This document shows positions 17,000 to 25,306 of a stretch of 64,000 nt of DNA, one piece after another; the first letter of the stretch is position 1, and each line of letters starts with the position of its first letter. A program made the translations under genes and the position numbers. Source of the DNA: an uncultured Verrucomicrobia subdivision 3 bacterium (GTDB lineage Bacteria; Verrucomicrobiota; Verrucomicrobiia; Limisphaerales; DASXHY01); the NCBI GenBank assembly GCA_937890005.1, contig CALBZA010000011.1, positions 1 to 64,000 on the forward strand, written 5' to 3'. Under the pieces are notes generated by a model, which saw nothing but the letters and a program-made list of their open reading frames with translations, ran no database searches and was not told where the DNA came from.

Positions 17000-18238
17000 T
17001 CAGCGCCGACGCCGTTTCGCCGGTCCGAAATAATATCCACCGTGAACCCGCACTGCCGCGACGCGGCGTTCGTGTCCCTGTGGCTGGCCCGGCTTCTGTT
17101 CTTCAAACAGCGCGGTGTAGCGATATTCGAAATTTTCCAGCTTCACACGTTCCACTTTCTTGCCAATGAAACGTTCGATGGCCGCCACGTGCTTTGAATC
17201 TTCAGCCACCATCAGAGTGAACGCGTCACCCGTGGCTTCGGCACGTCCGGTTCTGCCGATGCGATGAATGTAATCCTCCGGATGATGCGGCACGTCGTAA
17301 TTGATCACGTGGCTGACGTCCGCAATGTCGAGTCCACGCGCCGCGATGTCAGTGGCAACGAGCACTTCAAATTTGCCTTCGCGGAAACCTTTGAGCGCCT
17401 GTTCGCGTTCGCGCTGGGTGCGGTTTGAATGCAGCACGGCCACAGCATGATTGTTGCGCTTCAGCAGTTGCGCGATGCGATCCGCGCCGTGTTTCGTGCG
17501 GCAGAAGACAATCACGGATTCGTAATGCACGCGGTCCAGCAACGCTAGCAGTAGATCTGTCTTTTGCGCTTCGGCCACGGGATAGATCACATGTTTTACT
17601 GTCTCGGCCGGGGAACGGCGCACGCCAATCTCAATCGTTTCGGGATTGCGCATCGCCCATTTGATGAGCGTTTCAATTTGCGGCGGAACCGTCGCCGAGA
17701 AGAGCATCGTCTGTCGTTCGCGCGGCACCTTCTGCACGATGCGGCGGACGTCGGGCAGAAAGCCCATGTCCAGCATGCGATCCGCTTCATCGAGCACGAG
17801 ATATTCGATGCGGTCCAGCCGGCACGTGCCACGTTCGAGATGATCGAGAAGTCGTCCGGGAGTCGCGATGATCACATCCACGCCATTCTTCAGGGCATCC
17901 ATCTGACGCCCGTAACCCACGCCGCCGAACAGCACCGCGGTTTTCAAGTCGGTGAAACGGGAAAAATCGCGAATGGCCGTTTCCACCTGCGCGGCGAGTT
18001 CGCGTGTCGGTTCGAGCACGAGGACCCGTGGATACGATTGATGCGGCCCGAGCTTCGTCAGGATCGGCAGTGAAAAGGCCGCGGTTTTTCCGGTGCCGGT
18101 TTGTGCGCTGCCGATGACATCTTTGCCAGACAAGATAAGCGGAATGGCACGGAGCTGGATCGGGGTCGGGTCCACATAACCCATTGCTTTGACACCCTCG
18201 ACCAGCGGTGCGGACAGACCTAATTGACTGAAAGGCAT
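17000..18238 (-). CDS. rhlE: DEAD-box RNA helicase, RhlE type
   Basis: The 412-residue helicase has all core motifs in order: Q motif (PTPIQLRAIP), AQTGTGKT, PTRELAAQ, TPGRLLDHL, DEAD within VLDEADRMLDMGF, SAT, then ARGLDIADV and HRIGRTGRA. A short basic tail (AKRRRR) follows, suited to RNA binding. It unwinds RNA in ribosome assembly or turnover. I chose the ATG at 18238 beginning PFSQLGL; a GTG 12 codons upstream is also possible. It converges with the alcohol dehydrogenase gene. Confidence 0.92.
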   Translation of the reverse strand: MPFSQLGLSAPLVEGVKAMGYVDPTPIQLRAIPLILSGKDVIGSAQTGTGKTAAFSLPILTKLGPHQSYPRVLVLEPTRELAAQVETAIRDFSRFTDLKTAVLFGGVGYGRQMDALKNGVDVIIATPGRLLDHLERGTCRLDRIEYLVLDEADRMLDMGFLPDVRRIVQKVPRERQTMLFSATVPPQIETLIKWAMRNPETIEIGVRRSPAETVKHVIYPVAEAQKTDLLLALLDRVHYESVIVFCRTKHGADRIAQLLKRNNHAVAVLHSNRTQREREQALKGFREGKFEVLVATDIAARGLDIADVSHVINYDVPHHPEDYIHRIGRTGRAEATGDAFTLMVAEDSKHVAAIERFIGKKVERVKLENFEYRYTALFEEQKPGQPQGHERRVAAVRVHGGYYFGPAKRRRR

Positions 18239-18288
18239 GGGCGTAATGTGTGAGCAGACGCCGGAAAAGTCCACGAAGGAATGTTTTG

Positions 18289-18347
18289 GGGACTTATAGG
18301 GCTATGGGACTATAGGACTATGGGACCATAGGACTATAGGACCATCG
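18289..18347 (+). repeat. short tandem array of GGACTAT-type units
   Basis: About seven degenerate copies of an 8-9-bp unit (GGACTATA, GGACTATG, GGACCATA) run through 18289-18347, upstream of the helicase gene and before the terminator of the repeat-protein gene. Adjacent copies differ mainly by C/T and A/G changes. No reading frame uses it. Confidence 0.7.
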
Positions 18348-18398
18348 GCTGTTGGCTGTTCTCCCGTTTGGGGTGCTTCATGCTGGCTTGACACATCT

Positions 18399-18434
18399 GA
18401 AAAACAGGACAGCCCGGCATCTCCGCCGGGCTGT
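18399..18434 (-). terminator. rho-independent terminator of the 18464-22237 gene
   Basis: ACAGCCCGGC (18409-18418) pairs with GCCGGGCTGT (18425-18434). On the minus strand the stem is followed after four bases by a run of T (18400-18404). It lies 30 bp beyond the stop codon. Confidence 0.85.
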
Positions 18435-18463
18435 GCTTGAATGCGCTGAACGTTTGTTTCAGG

Positions 18464-21400
18464 TCACGGGACCTGCAGGAGGTAGAAACGATGCGGTTCG
18501 GACGGTACGATGGCGTTCGTCACAGAGAACGAACCGCCTGCTCCGAAGACATTCGTCGCGACGCGCGTCCACTCGGCCAGCGGTGTGGCCACGTTGGTTG
18601 AAGTGAGGACGTAATAGGTCGCGCCCGCAGTGCCGTTCGTGCCGCTGAAGATCAGGTTGCCACCGCTGGAGGTGACGGAGGAGATCGTCGGCGGTGTTTC
18701 CGGAGCGAGACCGGTCACGGTGATACTGCCGTCCGTGGCGAGGTTGTTCGCCCAGGTGGCGCCGCCGCCGGTGACCGTCATTGTGTTGCCGCCTGCAAGC
18801 GGCTTGTTGAACAGAACGAATCGGTTTCCAACGGCAAGGGCAGGTCCGAGGTTGTTGACGGTGACGATTCCAGAGCCGCTGTTCAACAGCGTTCCTGAGA
18901 CAGAAATCACGTCGTTGGACTGCGCAAGCGAGCGATTCACATCGATGCTGAGATTGCCACTGATGTAGAGATCGCTGGCGAAGCTGAGTGTTCCGACGGA
19001 GGACGCAAGGCCGGGAGCGATGGATCCGCCAGCCTGGTTTGTTGTCACGCCGTTGATCGTTCCCGTGCCGCCGAGCGTGCCGCCGGACGCGATGGTGACG
19101 TTGCCGTAGGACGTTGGTGAAGCGCCCTGGGCAAGCAGGGTTCCGCCGCTGATCACCGTTTCCCCGCCGTAGCTGTTGTTTCCGGACAAGGTCAGTGTGC
19201 CGGGACCAAGCTTCAACAGACCGCCCGAACCGCCGATGTCACCAGTCATCGCCGCGGACGCTGTGTTGACGCGAATGCCGGACAGGAATGCTGTTTGATC
19301 CAGCGTGATTGTGCCCGAGAAAGTCAGCGCATGTGCGCCGTCGAGCGTGAGTGCTTCCTGAGTGGTGTCGCCATTCACCGAGGCGAAGACAATCGGATTC
19401 GCGATGGTGCGGGGACCGCCCACGGCATAGATCGCTCCCCAACCGAACGGCGCGACCGTCGAGGCGGGCGGGTTATAGGTGAGCGTTCCGGTGCCCAGCG
19501 GGCTGGAGAGAATCGTGACGTTATCGACATCCACGACAGAGCTGCTGCCCAGGCCGATGTTGCCTTCGCTGAGGGTTACGCCGCCACTGAAGGTATTGGC
19601 ACCAGACAGAACAAGATGACCGCCGACGTCGTCGTTCGCGGAACCGGCACTTGGTGCACGACGATGAATGCCGCCGGGTCCGGAGATTTCGCCCGTATAA
19701 GTTTGAGTGCTTCCAGTATTGTAGAACGCGATCGTGCGGGCATTTCCCGACTGAAGCATGATCGGACGTCCGAAGGTGAAGCTGGTTGTCTGCGCGAAGC
19801 GGAATCCGTTGCCTGCGCTGTCCACGCTGAGTGTTCCCGCTGTTCCGGAGAGAACATTGCCGATGAGGATTTCCCCGGTTGAAAGCAGCGTGCTGTCAGC
19901 GACGACGCTGATGGGGTTGTTGACCTGCGCCTGTGGCTGATAGGTGCCACCGGCCAGAACGATGCTGCCGGCTCCGGCTGCCGCGCTGCTGGTGGTGCGC
20001 AACGTTCCATTGCTGACCACAAGATTGCCCGTCTGCGTGTTGTTTCCGCTGAGCGTGAGGGTGTCGAATCCCGCCTGCACCAACGAACCGCTGCCCGCGA
20101 TGTCGGAGGAGAACGTGAGATCCAGTCCGCGATTGAAGATCACCGTTCCATTGTTTGTAAGCGACCCGGCACCGAGTGTTCCGGTTCCGAAACCTTCACC
20201 GATCTGGAGCGTGCCGCCGGCCACAATGGTGTCGCCGAGGTAATCGTTGTCCGTGGTGATGGTCAGCTTTCCGGTGTTGGTTTTAACAAGGTCGGCACCG
20301 CCACCGATGCGACCGCCTGAGAAGGAGGTAATGACGTAATCTTTGGTCGCGTTCACGACGAAGCTGCCGGGTGTGGCAACGATCTGAAGATCGATGGGAA
20401 CATTGTTCGAACCGGAGTCGTCGAACGTCACGTTGTCGCCGCTGGTGAAGACGCTTGGATTCGCGCCATTGCGCCAGTTGGGTGTCGTGAGATCCCAGGC
20501 ATTGCCCGCGCCGTCGCCGCGCCAGGTGAGATTTGCGGCGGATGCAACACCGCTGACCTGCAGGCGAATTTCCTTCGCGCCTGCATCCACCAGCAGCGTG
20601 AGCGTGCCGGTCTGGGGCGGATAGTCGAGCTGAAGGTTGGAGGTGTCGCCGATGAGATCGCCGGTGTACTTGATCAAGGTGTAAGTGCCATTGGGAATGA
20701 TGATGCCGGTCGGAACCAGGCGAACGACGCTCACGCCGACAAGGTTGAGGTCTCCATTCACGATCAGCATGTCGTTTGTCGAGGCTCCGACATCGAATGT
20801 ATTCGTGGTGGTGCCGCCGGAACCATCGAGTGTCAGATCGCCGGCAAAGGTGAGCCTGCCTGGACCCGCAATGCCCGGACTGATTGTTCCCGTTGTCATT
20901 TCAACCGCGCCGGTGATGACGCCGTTGCCGGCAAAGGTGCGCGCGACCGTATTCTGCCATGAACCCGCGGGAGACACGTCAAACATGGCGTTCGGGTTCA
21001 CGACCGTGACAGAGGGCGAAGCCGTCAGGGTGGCCGTCGGGCCGAGAGCGAGCACACCGTTGGAGATGGTGGTATTGCCTGTGTAGGTAAGACTCCCCGT
21101 CAGGGTAAGTGTTCCCGTGCCGACCTTGGTCAGATGTCCGACACGCTCTGCAGCGCCGTTGCGATTCTGGATGGTGCCTTCAAAGACAGTAGAAGTATTG
21201 AGGTAGCCGATTTCCCAGATCAGCGACGTGCCCGAGCCGTTTTCACTCGACATGAGTCGGGTGTTGGGTCCGCCGGAAAGCGCACCGATGCGAACCGTTC
21301 CGGGAGCGACAGTCATGCGGAATGAGAATCTTCCACCATTGGAGCCGGTATTCAGGTGAATATTGCTCAAATCCCAAAGGGCACTTCCCGAGCCAAGGTT

Positions 21401-22237
21401 GATACGGGTCTCGTTGGCGGTTGGACTGTCTGTCAGGTCGATTGTCCCGACGAAACCGGAGAACAGGTGTCCGGAAGCAGCGGCGTTCCCGGTTCCCCCC
21501 GGAGACAGTCGCGCGTTGGAATGAATGTAAATAGTGCCGGAACCGGTCCAGGGGCCGGTCAATGAATCATAATTGCCGTTTGAACTGACGATCGATGCAC
21601 TGGTCATCACGTTGTTCGTATTGGCAAACGTTGGCCCGCCGTTCCACACACGGATTCCACCGCCGTTGTAGTTGACTGCACGATTCCCGCTTCCCAGCGC
21701 CGAAGCGTTTCCAATTGCGACAATGCCTTCATCCAGCTGCACGGACGAAGTGAATGTGTTCGCTCCGGTAAGCGTGAGTGTTCCAGCTCCCTTCTTCACA
21801 AAACCCTGCGAACCGGACAGCACCAGCGAAATGATGGCGTCGTTCGTGGAATCGAGTCCGTTATCAATATTGATCGGATCAACGTGGATGATCGGAGTCG
21901 AGCCGCCGCTGAGCGTCAGAATGTTTGTGGTTGTGTCGCCGTTGGAGAGAGTCCAGCCGGATGCTGTTTCCAGATTGGCATCGCTGAAACGGAGATTGCC
22001 GATCGTTCGCGGCGAATCAAGCGTCACAATCTTCGGGAAGGTGATGTCGTTGGTGAAGTAGGCAGTGCTCCCCGCGTCGTCGGCAATGATGTTGCCGACC
22101 CAGTTTGTAGCGGAACTCCAGAGGCCGTCCGAGTCTGTGTTCCATCTTCCGTCCGCTGCCTGCAGGTTCGTGGCCGCCGTTGCCGAGAGCAACGCGAGGC
22201 CGACCGTCCGACCGATTGAATTGATCGATTTTTTCAT
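18464..22237 (-). CDS. secreted autotransporter-associated beta-strand repeat protein
   Basis: The 1,257-residue protein has a signal peptide (VGLALLSATAATNLQA-AD) and is built almost entirely of PATR-type beta-helix repeats such as GTLTLTGANTFTSS, GTLTLTGSLTYTGN, KLTITTDNDYLGD and GTLTLSGNNSYGG. Two longer blocks with LTWRGDGAGNAWD and GDNVTFDDSGSNN divide the array. No outer-membrane beta-barrel is present; the last 70 residues instead form a domain ending SEPHRFYLLQVP, related to the ends of three other products in this window. It is probably a surface adhesin or scaffold. It is divergent from the GH28 gene with a shared 267-bp control region, which suggests co-regulation with pectin breakdown. 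Confidence 0.85.
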   Translation of the reverse strand: MKKSINSIGRTVGLALLSATAATNLQAADGRWNTDSDGLWSSATNWVGNIIADDAGSTAYFTNDITFPKIVTLDSPRTIGNLRFSDANLETASGWTLSNGDTTTNILTLSGGSTPIIHVDPINIDNGLDSTNDAIISLVLSGSQGFVKKGAGTLTLTGANTFTSSVQLDEGIVAIGNASALGSGNRAVNYNGGGIRVWNGGPTFANTNNVMTSASIVSSNGNYDSLTGPWTGSGTIYIHSNARLSPGGTGNAAASGHLFSGFVGTIDLTDSPTANETRINLGSGSALWDLSNIHLNTGSNGGRFSFRMTVAPGTVRIGALSGGPNTRLMSSENGSGTSLIWEIGYLNTSTVFEGTIQNRNGAAERVGHLTKVGTGTLTLTGSLTYTGNTTISNGVLALGPTATLTASPSVTVVNPNAMFDVSPAGSWQNTVARTFAGNGVITGAVEMTTGTISPGIAGPGRLTFAGDLTLDGSGGTTTNTFDVGASTNDMLIVNGDLNLVGVSVVRLVPTGIIIPNGTYTLIKYTGDLIGDTSNLQLDYPPQTGTLTLLVDAGAKEIRLQVSGVASAANLTWRGDGAGNAWDLTTPNWRNGANPSVFTSGDNVTFDDSGSNNVPIDLQIVATPGSFVVNATKDYVITSFSGGRIGGGADLVKTNTGKLTITTDNDYLGDTIVAGGTLQIGEGFGTGTLGAGSLTNNGTVIFNRGLDLTFSSDIAGSGSLVQAGFDTLTLSGNNTQTGNLVVSNGTLRTTSSAAAGAGSIVLAGGTYQPQAQVNNPISVVADSTLLSTGEILIGNVLSGTAGTLSVDSAGNGFRFAQTTSFTFGRPIMLQSGNARTIAFYNTGSTQTYTGEISGPGGIHRRAPSAGSANDDVGGHLVLSGANTFSGGVTLSEGNIGLGSSSVVDVDNVTILSSPLGTGTLTYNPPASTVAPFGWGAIYAVGGPRTIANPIVFASVNGDTTQEALTLDGAHALTFSGTITLDQTAFLSGIRVNTASAAMTGDIGGSGGLLKLGPGTLTLSGNNSYGGETVISGGTLLAQGASPTSYGNVTIASGGTLGGTGTINGVTTNQAGGSIAPGLASSVGTLSFASDLYISGNLSIDVNRSLAQSNDVISVSGTLLNSGSGIVTVNNLGPALAVGNRFVLFNKPLAGGNTMTVTGGGATWANNLATDGSITVTGLAPETPPTISSVTSSGGNLIFSGTNGTAGATYYVLTSTNVATPLAEWTRVATNVFGAGGSFSVTNAIVPSEPHRFYLLQVP

Positions 22238-22369
22238 GGTTTGGGTTGGAATACGCCCGGCCGGGGCACGGACTCGACAGCCGACACGACGAGTCCGTCA
22301 GACGACCGAGATTTTGGTGTGTCGGTGATCCTAACAGAAATCGGAGAAAAAGCTTCACTATGATTTTGG

Positions 22370-22398
22370 GCAAATCGCTTTGAAAAATGTGCAAATCG
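22370..22398. promoter_or_regulatory. direct repeat GCAAATCG x2 in a divergent promoter region
   Basis: GCAAATCG occurs at 22370-22377 and 22391-22398, exactly 21 bp apart start to start (two helical turns), preceded by GG and GT. It lies midway between the divergent beta-strand repeat gene and the GH28 gene. Direct half-sites at this spacing are typical of AraC-family activators; no such regulator is encoded in the window. Confidence 0.4.
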
Positions 22399-22504
22399 AT
22401 TCTGGAGGTTTGACTCCTGCCAAATGGTCGTGAGAAAGAACGGAGGAGCCGCAACCGTGAAAGGACGATGGCGTCTGCAACGGTTCAACCAATGACACTC
22501 AACT

Positions 22505-23902
22505 ATGAAACGGACTCCGATTGCGCTGACATCCCTTCTCCTCCTTGGCCTGTTCTTCGGAGCGGGCGCCGTTTGTGGAGCAGAGGACAGCGTGGGGTGG
22601 CATTCGGTGCCTGAGATTCTTTCGCGAATCAAACCGCCGCAATTTCCTGCACGTGATTTTCCGATCACAGATTTCGGAGCGAAAGCGGATGGTGAAATGG
22701 ATTGCACTGATGCGATTCGCAAAGCCATCGAAGCGTGTCATCGTGCCGGTGGCGGACGGGTGCTTGTTTCCGGTGGAACCTTTCTGACCGGCGCAGTGCA
22801 TCTGAAGAGCGGCGTCAATCTGCACGTGGCTGAAGGCGCGACGCTGAGATTCATACCTGATCCTTCGAAGTATCTTCCGGTCGTACGAACGCGATTCGAA
22901 GGCACCGAGTGCATGAACTATTCGCCGCTGATCTACGCGTTCGAACAGGAAAACATCGCGCTAACAGGGAAAGGGACGCTCGACGGCTCGGCGTCGTGGG
23001 AAACATGGTGGGATTTGGTGCGGCGGCATTCGCGGGATACAAATGCTCCGCAAAGTCATCGGCTGTTGCTCTCGTATGGTGACCAGGGCGTGCCGGTGGA
23101 ACAGCGGGTTTTCGGCGAAGGCCATCTTCTGCGGCCGAACTTCATTCAACCGTTCCGCTGCCGCAACGTTCTGGTCGAAGACCTGTTCATCACGAACTCG
23201 CCCATGTGGATCATCAACCCGGTGCTTTCGACGAATGTCACCGTTCGCGGCGTCAGGGTGATCAGCCACGGGCCGAACAACGACGGCTGCAATCCCGACA
23301 GCAGCAACGATGTGCTGATTGAGAATTGTATTTTCGATACCGGCGACGACTGCATCGCGATCAAGTCCGGCAAGAACGCCGACGGCCGGAGAGTGGGTGT
23401 GCCGTCGGAGAACATCGTCATTCGCAACTGCGTGATGAGGGACGGGCATGGCGGCGTGGTGCTTGGCAGTGAAGTGTCGGGAGGTGTGCGGAATGTATTC
23501 GCGGAAAATTGCGAGATGGACAGTCCCAATCTTGATCGCGCCTTGCGGCTCAAGACGAATGGGGAGCGCGGCGGAAGCATCGAAAACATTTTCTTCCGGA
23601 ACGTGAAGGTTGGCCGCGTGGCGCATTCAGTTCTGACCATCGACCTGGTTTACAGCCGTGTTTATGGCGGTCCTTTTCCGCCAATGATCAGGAATGTCGT
23701 GATGGAGAATGTCACCGCAGCCTCAAGTCCCCGGGCGCTGTGGATCGTGGGAACCACCAATTCCATCATCGAGAATGTGCGCATCCAGGATTCCACATTC
23801 AAAGGTGTGGAAGGAGCCGACGTGCTGACCCATTCCGGTTCCGTGCGGCTGAAAAACGTGACGGTTGAACCGGCCAAAGCCAGGACGGCGACGCGGCCCT
23901 GA
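22505..23902 (+). CDS. secreted GH28 polygalacturonase-like hydrolase
   Basis: The 465-residue protein has a signal peptide (LTSLLLLGLFFGAGAVCGA) and a right-handed parallel beta-helix. It begins with the FPITDFGAKADGEMDCTDAI motif of GH28 enzymes. Catalytic aspartates are in NNDGCNPDSS (residues ~258-267) and TGDDCIAIKSG (~279), with GHGGVVLGSE (~314) and RLKTNG (~350) after. It should cleave galacturonan or act as an exo-enzyme on rhamnogalacturonan; bacterial homologues with this start are often exo-acting or unsaturated-galacturonate specific. A strong terminator follows. Confidence 0.92.
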   Translation: MKRTPIALTSLLLLGLFFGAGAVCGAEDSVGWHSVPEILSRIKPPQFPARDFPITDFGAKADGEMDCTDAIRKAIEACHRAGGGRVLVSGGTFLTGAVHLKSGVNLHVAEGATLRFIPDPSKYLPVVRTRFEGTECMNYSPLIYAFEQENIALTGKGTLDGSASWETWWDLVRRHSRDTNAPQSHRLLLSYGDQGVPVEQRVFGEGHLLRPNFIQPFRCRNVLVEDLFITNSPMWIINPVLSTNVTVRGVRVISHGPNNDGCNPDSSNDVLIENCIFDTGDDCIAIKSGKNADGRRVGVPSENIVIRNCVMRDGHGGVVLGSEVSGGVRNVFAENCEMDSPNLDRALRLKTNGERGGSIENIFFRNVKVGRVAHSVLTIDLVYSRVYGGPFPPMIRNVVMENVTAASSPRALWIVGTTNSIIENVRIQDSTFKGVEGADVLTHSGSVRLKNVTVEPAKARTATRP

Positions 23903-23979
23903 GTGAAAGCTGCGCTGCTTCCGAGTCGATCGAATTTCCGGGAAGAACCCGGAAAAATTTCCGAGAGTTGAAGTTTCAG

Positions 23980-24020
23980 ACGGTCCTGGTGAACAACATC
24001 GCCAGGACCGTTTTGTTTTT
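23980..24020 (+). terminator. rho-independent terminator of the GH28 gene
   Basis: ACGGTCCTGG (23980-23989) pairs perfectly with CCAGGACCGT (24002-24011) and is followed by TTTGTTTTT. It lies about 80 bp after the GH28 stop. Confidence 0.9.
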
Positions 24021-24236
24021 AAAATTCCTCTGGCCGAAATTCTTGCAGGCACGCGACGTTTTGTCGTCTGACTGCGCGTGTTGTCAGGTTTCAATTTCTT
24101 TCTTTTTTGCCTGTCGGGTTTTGAGGGCCGACGGCGCACCGAACATGGGAAGCAGCGTTTTTAACCCGATACTGATTCCGACAACTCAATCACATCCCAA
24201 AAAGAAAACACCTATGAGCACCGCAAGATTTGGAGT

Positions 24237-24482
24237 GTGTTGGGGCCGAATCAATTGATCGGCAGCAACAACACTGTTTCTCTCACCGCGACCTCGTCCG
24301 GCAACAACGTGATCGTTTCCTGGCCTACCAATTTGGCGCTCGTGAACCTCGTGGGCAGTTCCACCCTTGAGACGAACGCTGAATGGACTGCGGTCAATGG
24401 AAGCATGAGCCTCTCGTGCACGAACTACAGCGTGACCTTTCCGGCTGGCGGTGAGGCGCGGTTCTTCCGGTTACAGAAATAG
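24237..24482 (+). pseudogene. orphan C-terminal domain of a secreted protein (FFRL tail)
   Basis: The frame encodes only a domain of about 65 residues: NVIVSWPTN, a strand region ending STLETNAEWTAV and the ending GEARFFRLQK. This matches the C-terminal domain of the GH43 protein ending at 27757 (LVLRWPAY ... GEAQFFRLQR). There is no signal peptide and no convincing start; the possible GTG at 24237 lacks a ribosome site. A separate short frame from the ATG at 24214 stops at 24258. I infer a remnant whose 5' portion has been deleted. A terminator follows, as for a once-active gene. Confidence 0.5.
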
Positions 24483-24506
24483 CAAAGAGAAATCGACAAC
24501 TGTACC

Positions 24507-24544
24507 GGCGCGGGAGGCATTGTGCTTCCGGCGCCCGTCTTTTT
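24507..24544 (+). terminator. terminator after the orphan C-terminal domain
   Basis: GGCGCGGGAGG (24507-24517) pairs imperfectly with CTTCCGGCGCC (24525-24535) and is followed by TCTTTTT. Confidence 0.65.
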
Positions 24545-24674
24545 AAAGATGTCGCGGCCAGTCACCCATCGCGGTATTGCGTTGCCAAATGGCCGGTGTG
24601 AAGCATCAATAGGACATCCCATTTGAAGAAGACGCGCAGGATTCAGCCGTGAAACACTCGACGAACGAAACCGC

Positions 24675-25163
24675 ATGAACAACCAACCGATCGATCCCAA
24701 AGTCCGCATCGGCCATGTGCATCTCAAGGTGGCGGATCTCCAACGTGCGCTCGGGTTTTATTGCGGTGTGCTCGGATTCGAAGTGACGCAACGTTACGGC
24801 TCAAGCGCGGTGTTCCTTTCTGCTGGGGGCTACCATCATCACATCGGGCTCAACACATGGGAAAGTCTGGGAGGTTCTCCGCCGCCACCTTCCGCGACCG
24901 GGCTTTATCATCTTGCGATTCTGTATCCCAGTCGCGCGGCATTGGCCGATGCGTTGCGACGTGTGCTGGCTGCAGGGATTTCGCTCGATGGCGCCAGCGA
25001 TCATGGCGTGAGTGAAGCGCTTTATCTGCGCGATCCGGATCAGAATGGCGTGGAACTGTATTGGGATCGTCCGGAAGCCGATTGGCCGCGGGCGGCGGAC
25101 GGCAGTCTCGCGATGTTCACGCGACCGCTGGATCTCGGCGCTCTTCTTGCAGAAGCCAAATAA
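24675..25163 (+). CDS. VOC family (glyoxalase/extradiol dioxygenase-like) protein
   Basis: The 162-residue protein opens with IGHVHLKVADLQRALGFYCGVLGF, the first metal-site beta-alpha-beta-beta-beta module of the vicinal oxygen chelate fold. It continues with HHHIGLNTW, YHLAILYPSRAAL and DPDQNGVELYWDRP, which supply the remaining His and Glu ligands. This resembles the N-terminal half of CatE-type catechol dioxygenases or standalone glyoxalases. The substrate cannot be told. It is cytoplasmic, with no signal peptide, and stands alone between terminators and the arabinan cluster. Confidence 0.85.
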   Translation: MNNQPIDPKVRIGHVHLKVADLQRALGFYCGVLGFEVTQRYGSSAVFLSAGGYHHHIGLNTWESLGGSPPPPSATGLYHLAILYPSRAALADALRRVLAAGISLDGASDHGVSEALYLRDPDQNGVELYWDRPEADWPRAADGSLAMFTRPLDLGALLAEAK

Positions 25164-25168
25164 ATTCT

Positions 25169-25214
25169 GCGTAAAAATCTGTCGGATTTTACGCCGAAAC
25201 GACGCATATACGTC
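25169..25214. promoter_or_regulatory. hairpin and near-palindrome upstream of the arabinan cluster
   Basis: GCGTAAAAATC (25169-25179) pairs with GATTTTACGC (25185-25194), followed by the near-palindrome GACGCATATACGTC (25201-25214). The first may end the VOC gene; the second lies about 95 bp before the GH43 start and could be an operator. No T-run follows the hairpin on the plus strand. Confidence 0.3.
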
Positions 25215-25306
25215 TGAATGAGCGGCATCGAAATTCCACGCGTGGGTCTGAAATTTTTGTTTGGCGGTTGCTTCGGCCGCGTTGATTGCTGAATGTGCAT
25301 TTTGTG

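Noticed and set aside
18464..22237. Classical type V autotransporter
   Set aside because: Repeats match the passenger type but the C-terminus has no beta-barrel and instead carries the shared tail domain.
24214..24258. Small ORF beginning MSTARFGVCWG
   Set aside because: Only 14 codons, no good ribosome site, and it overlaps the orphan tail domain in another frame.
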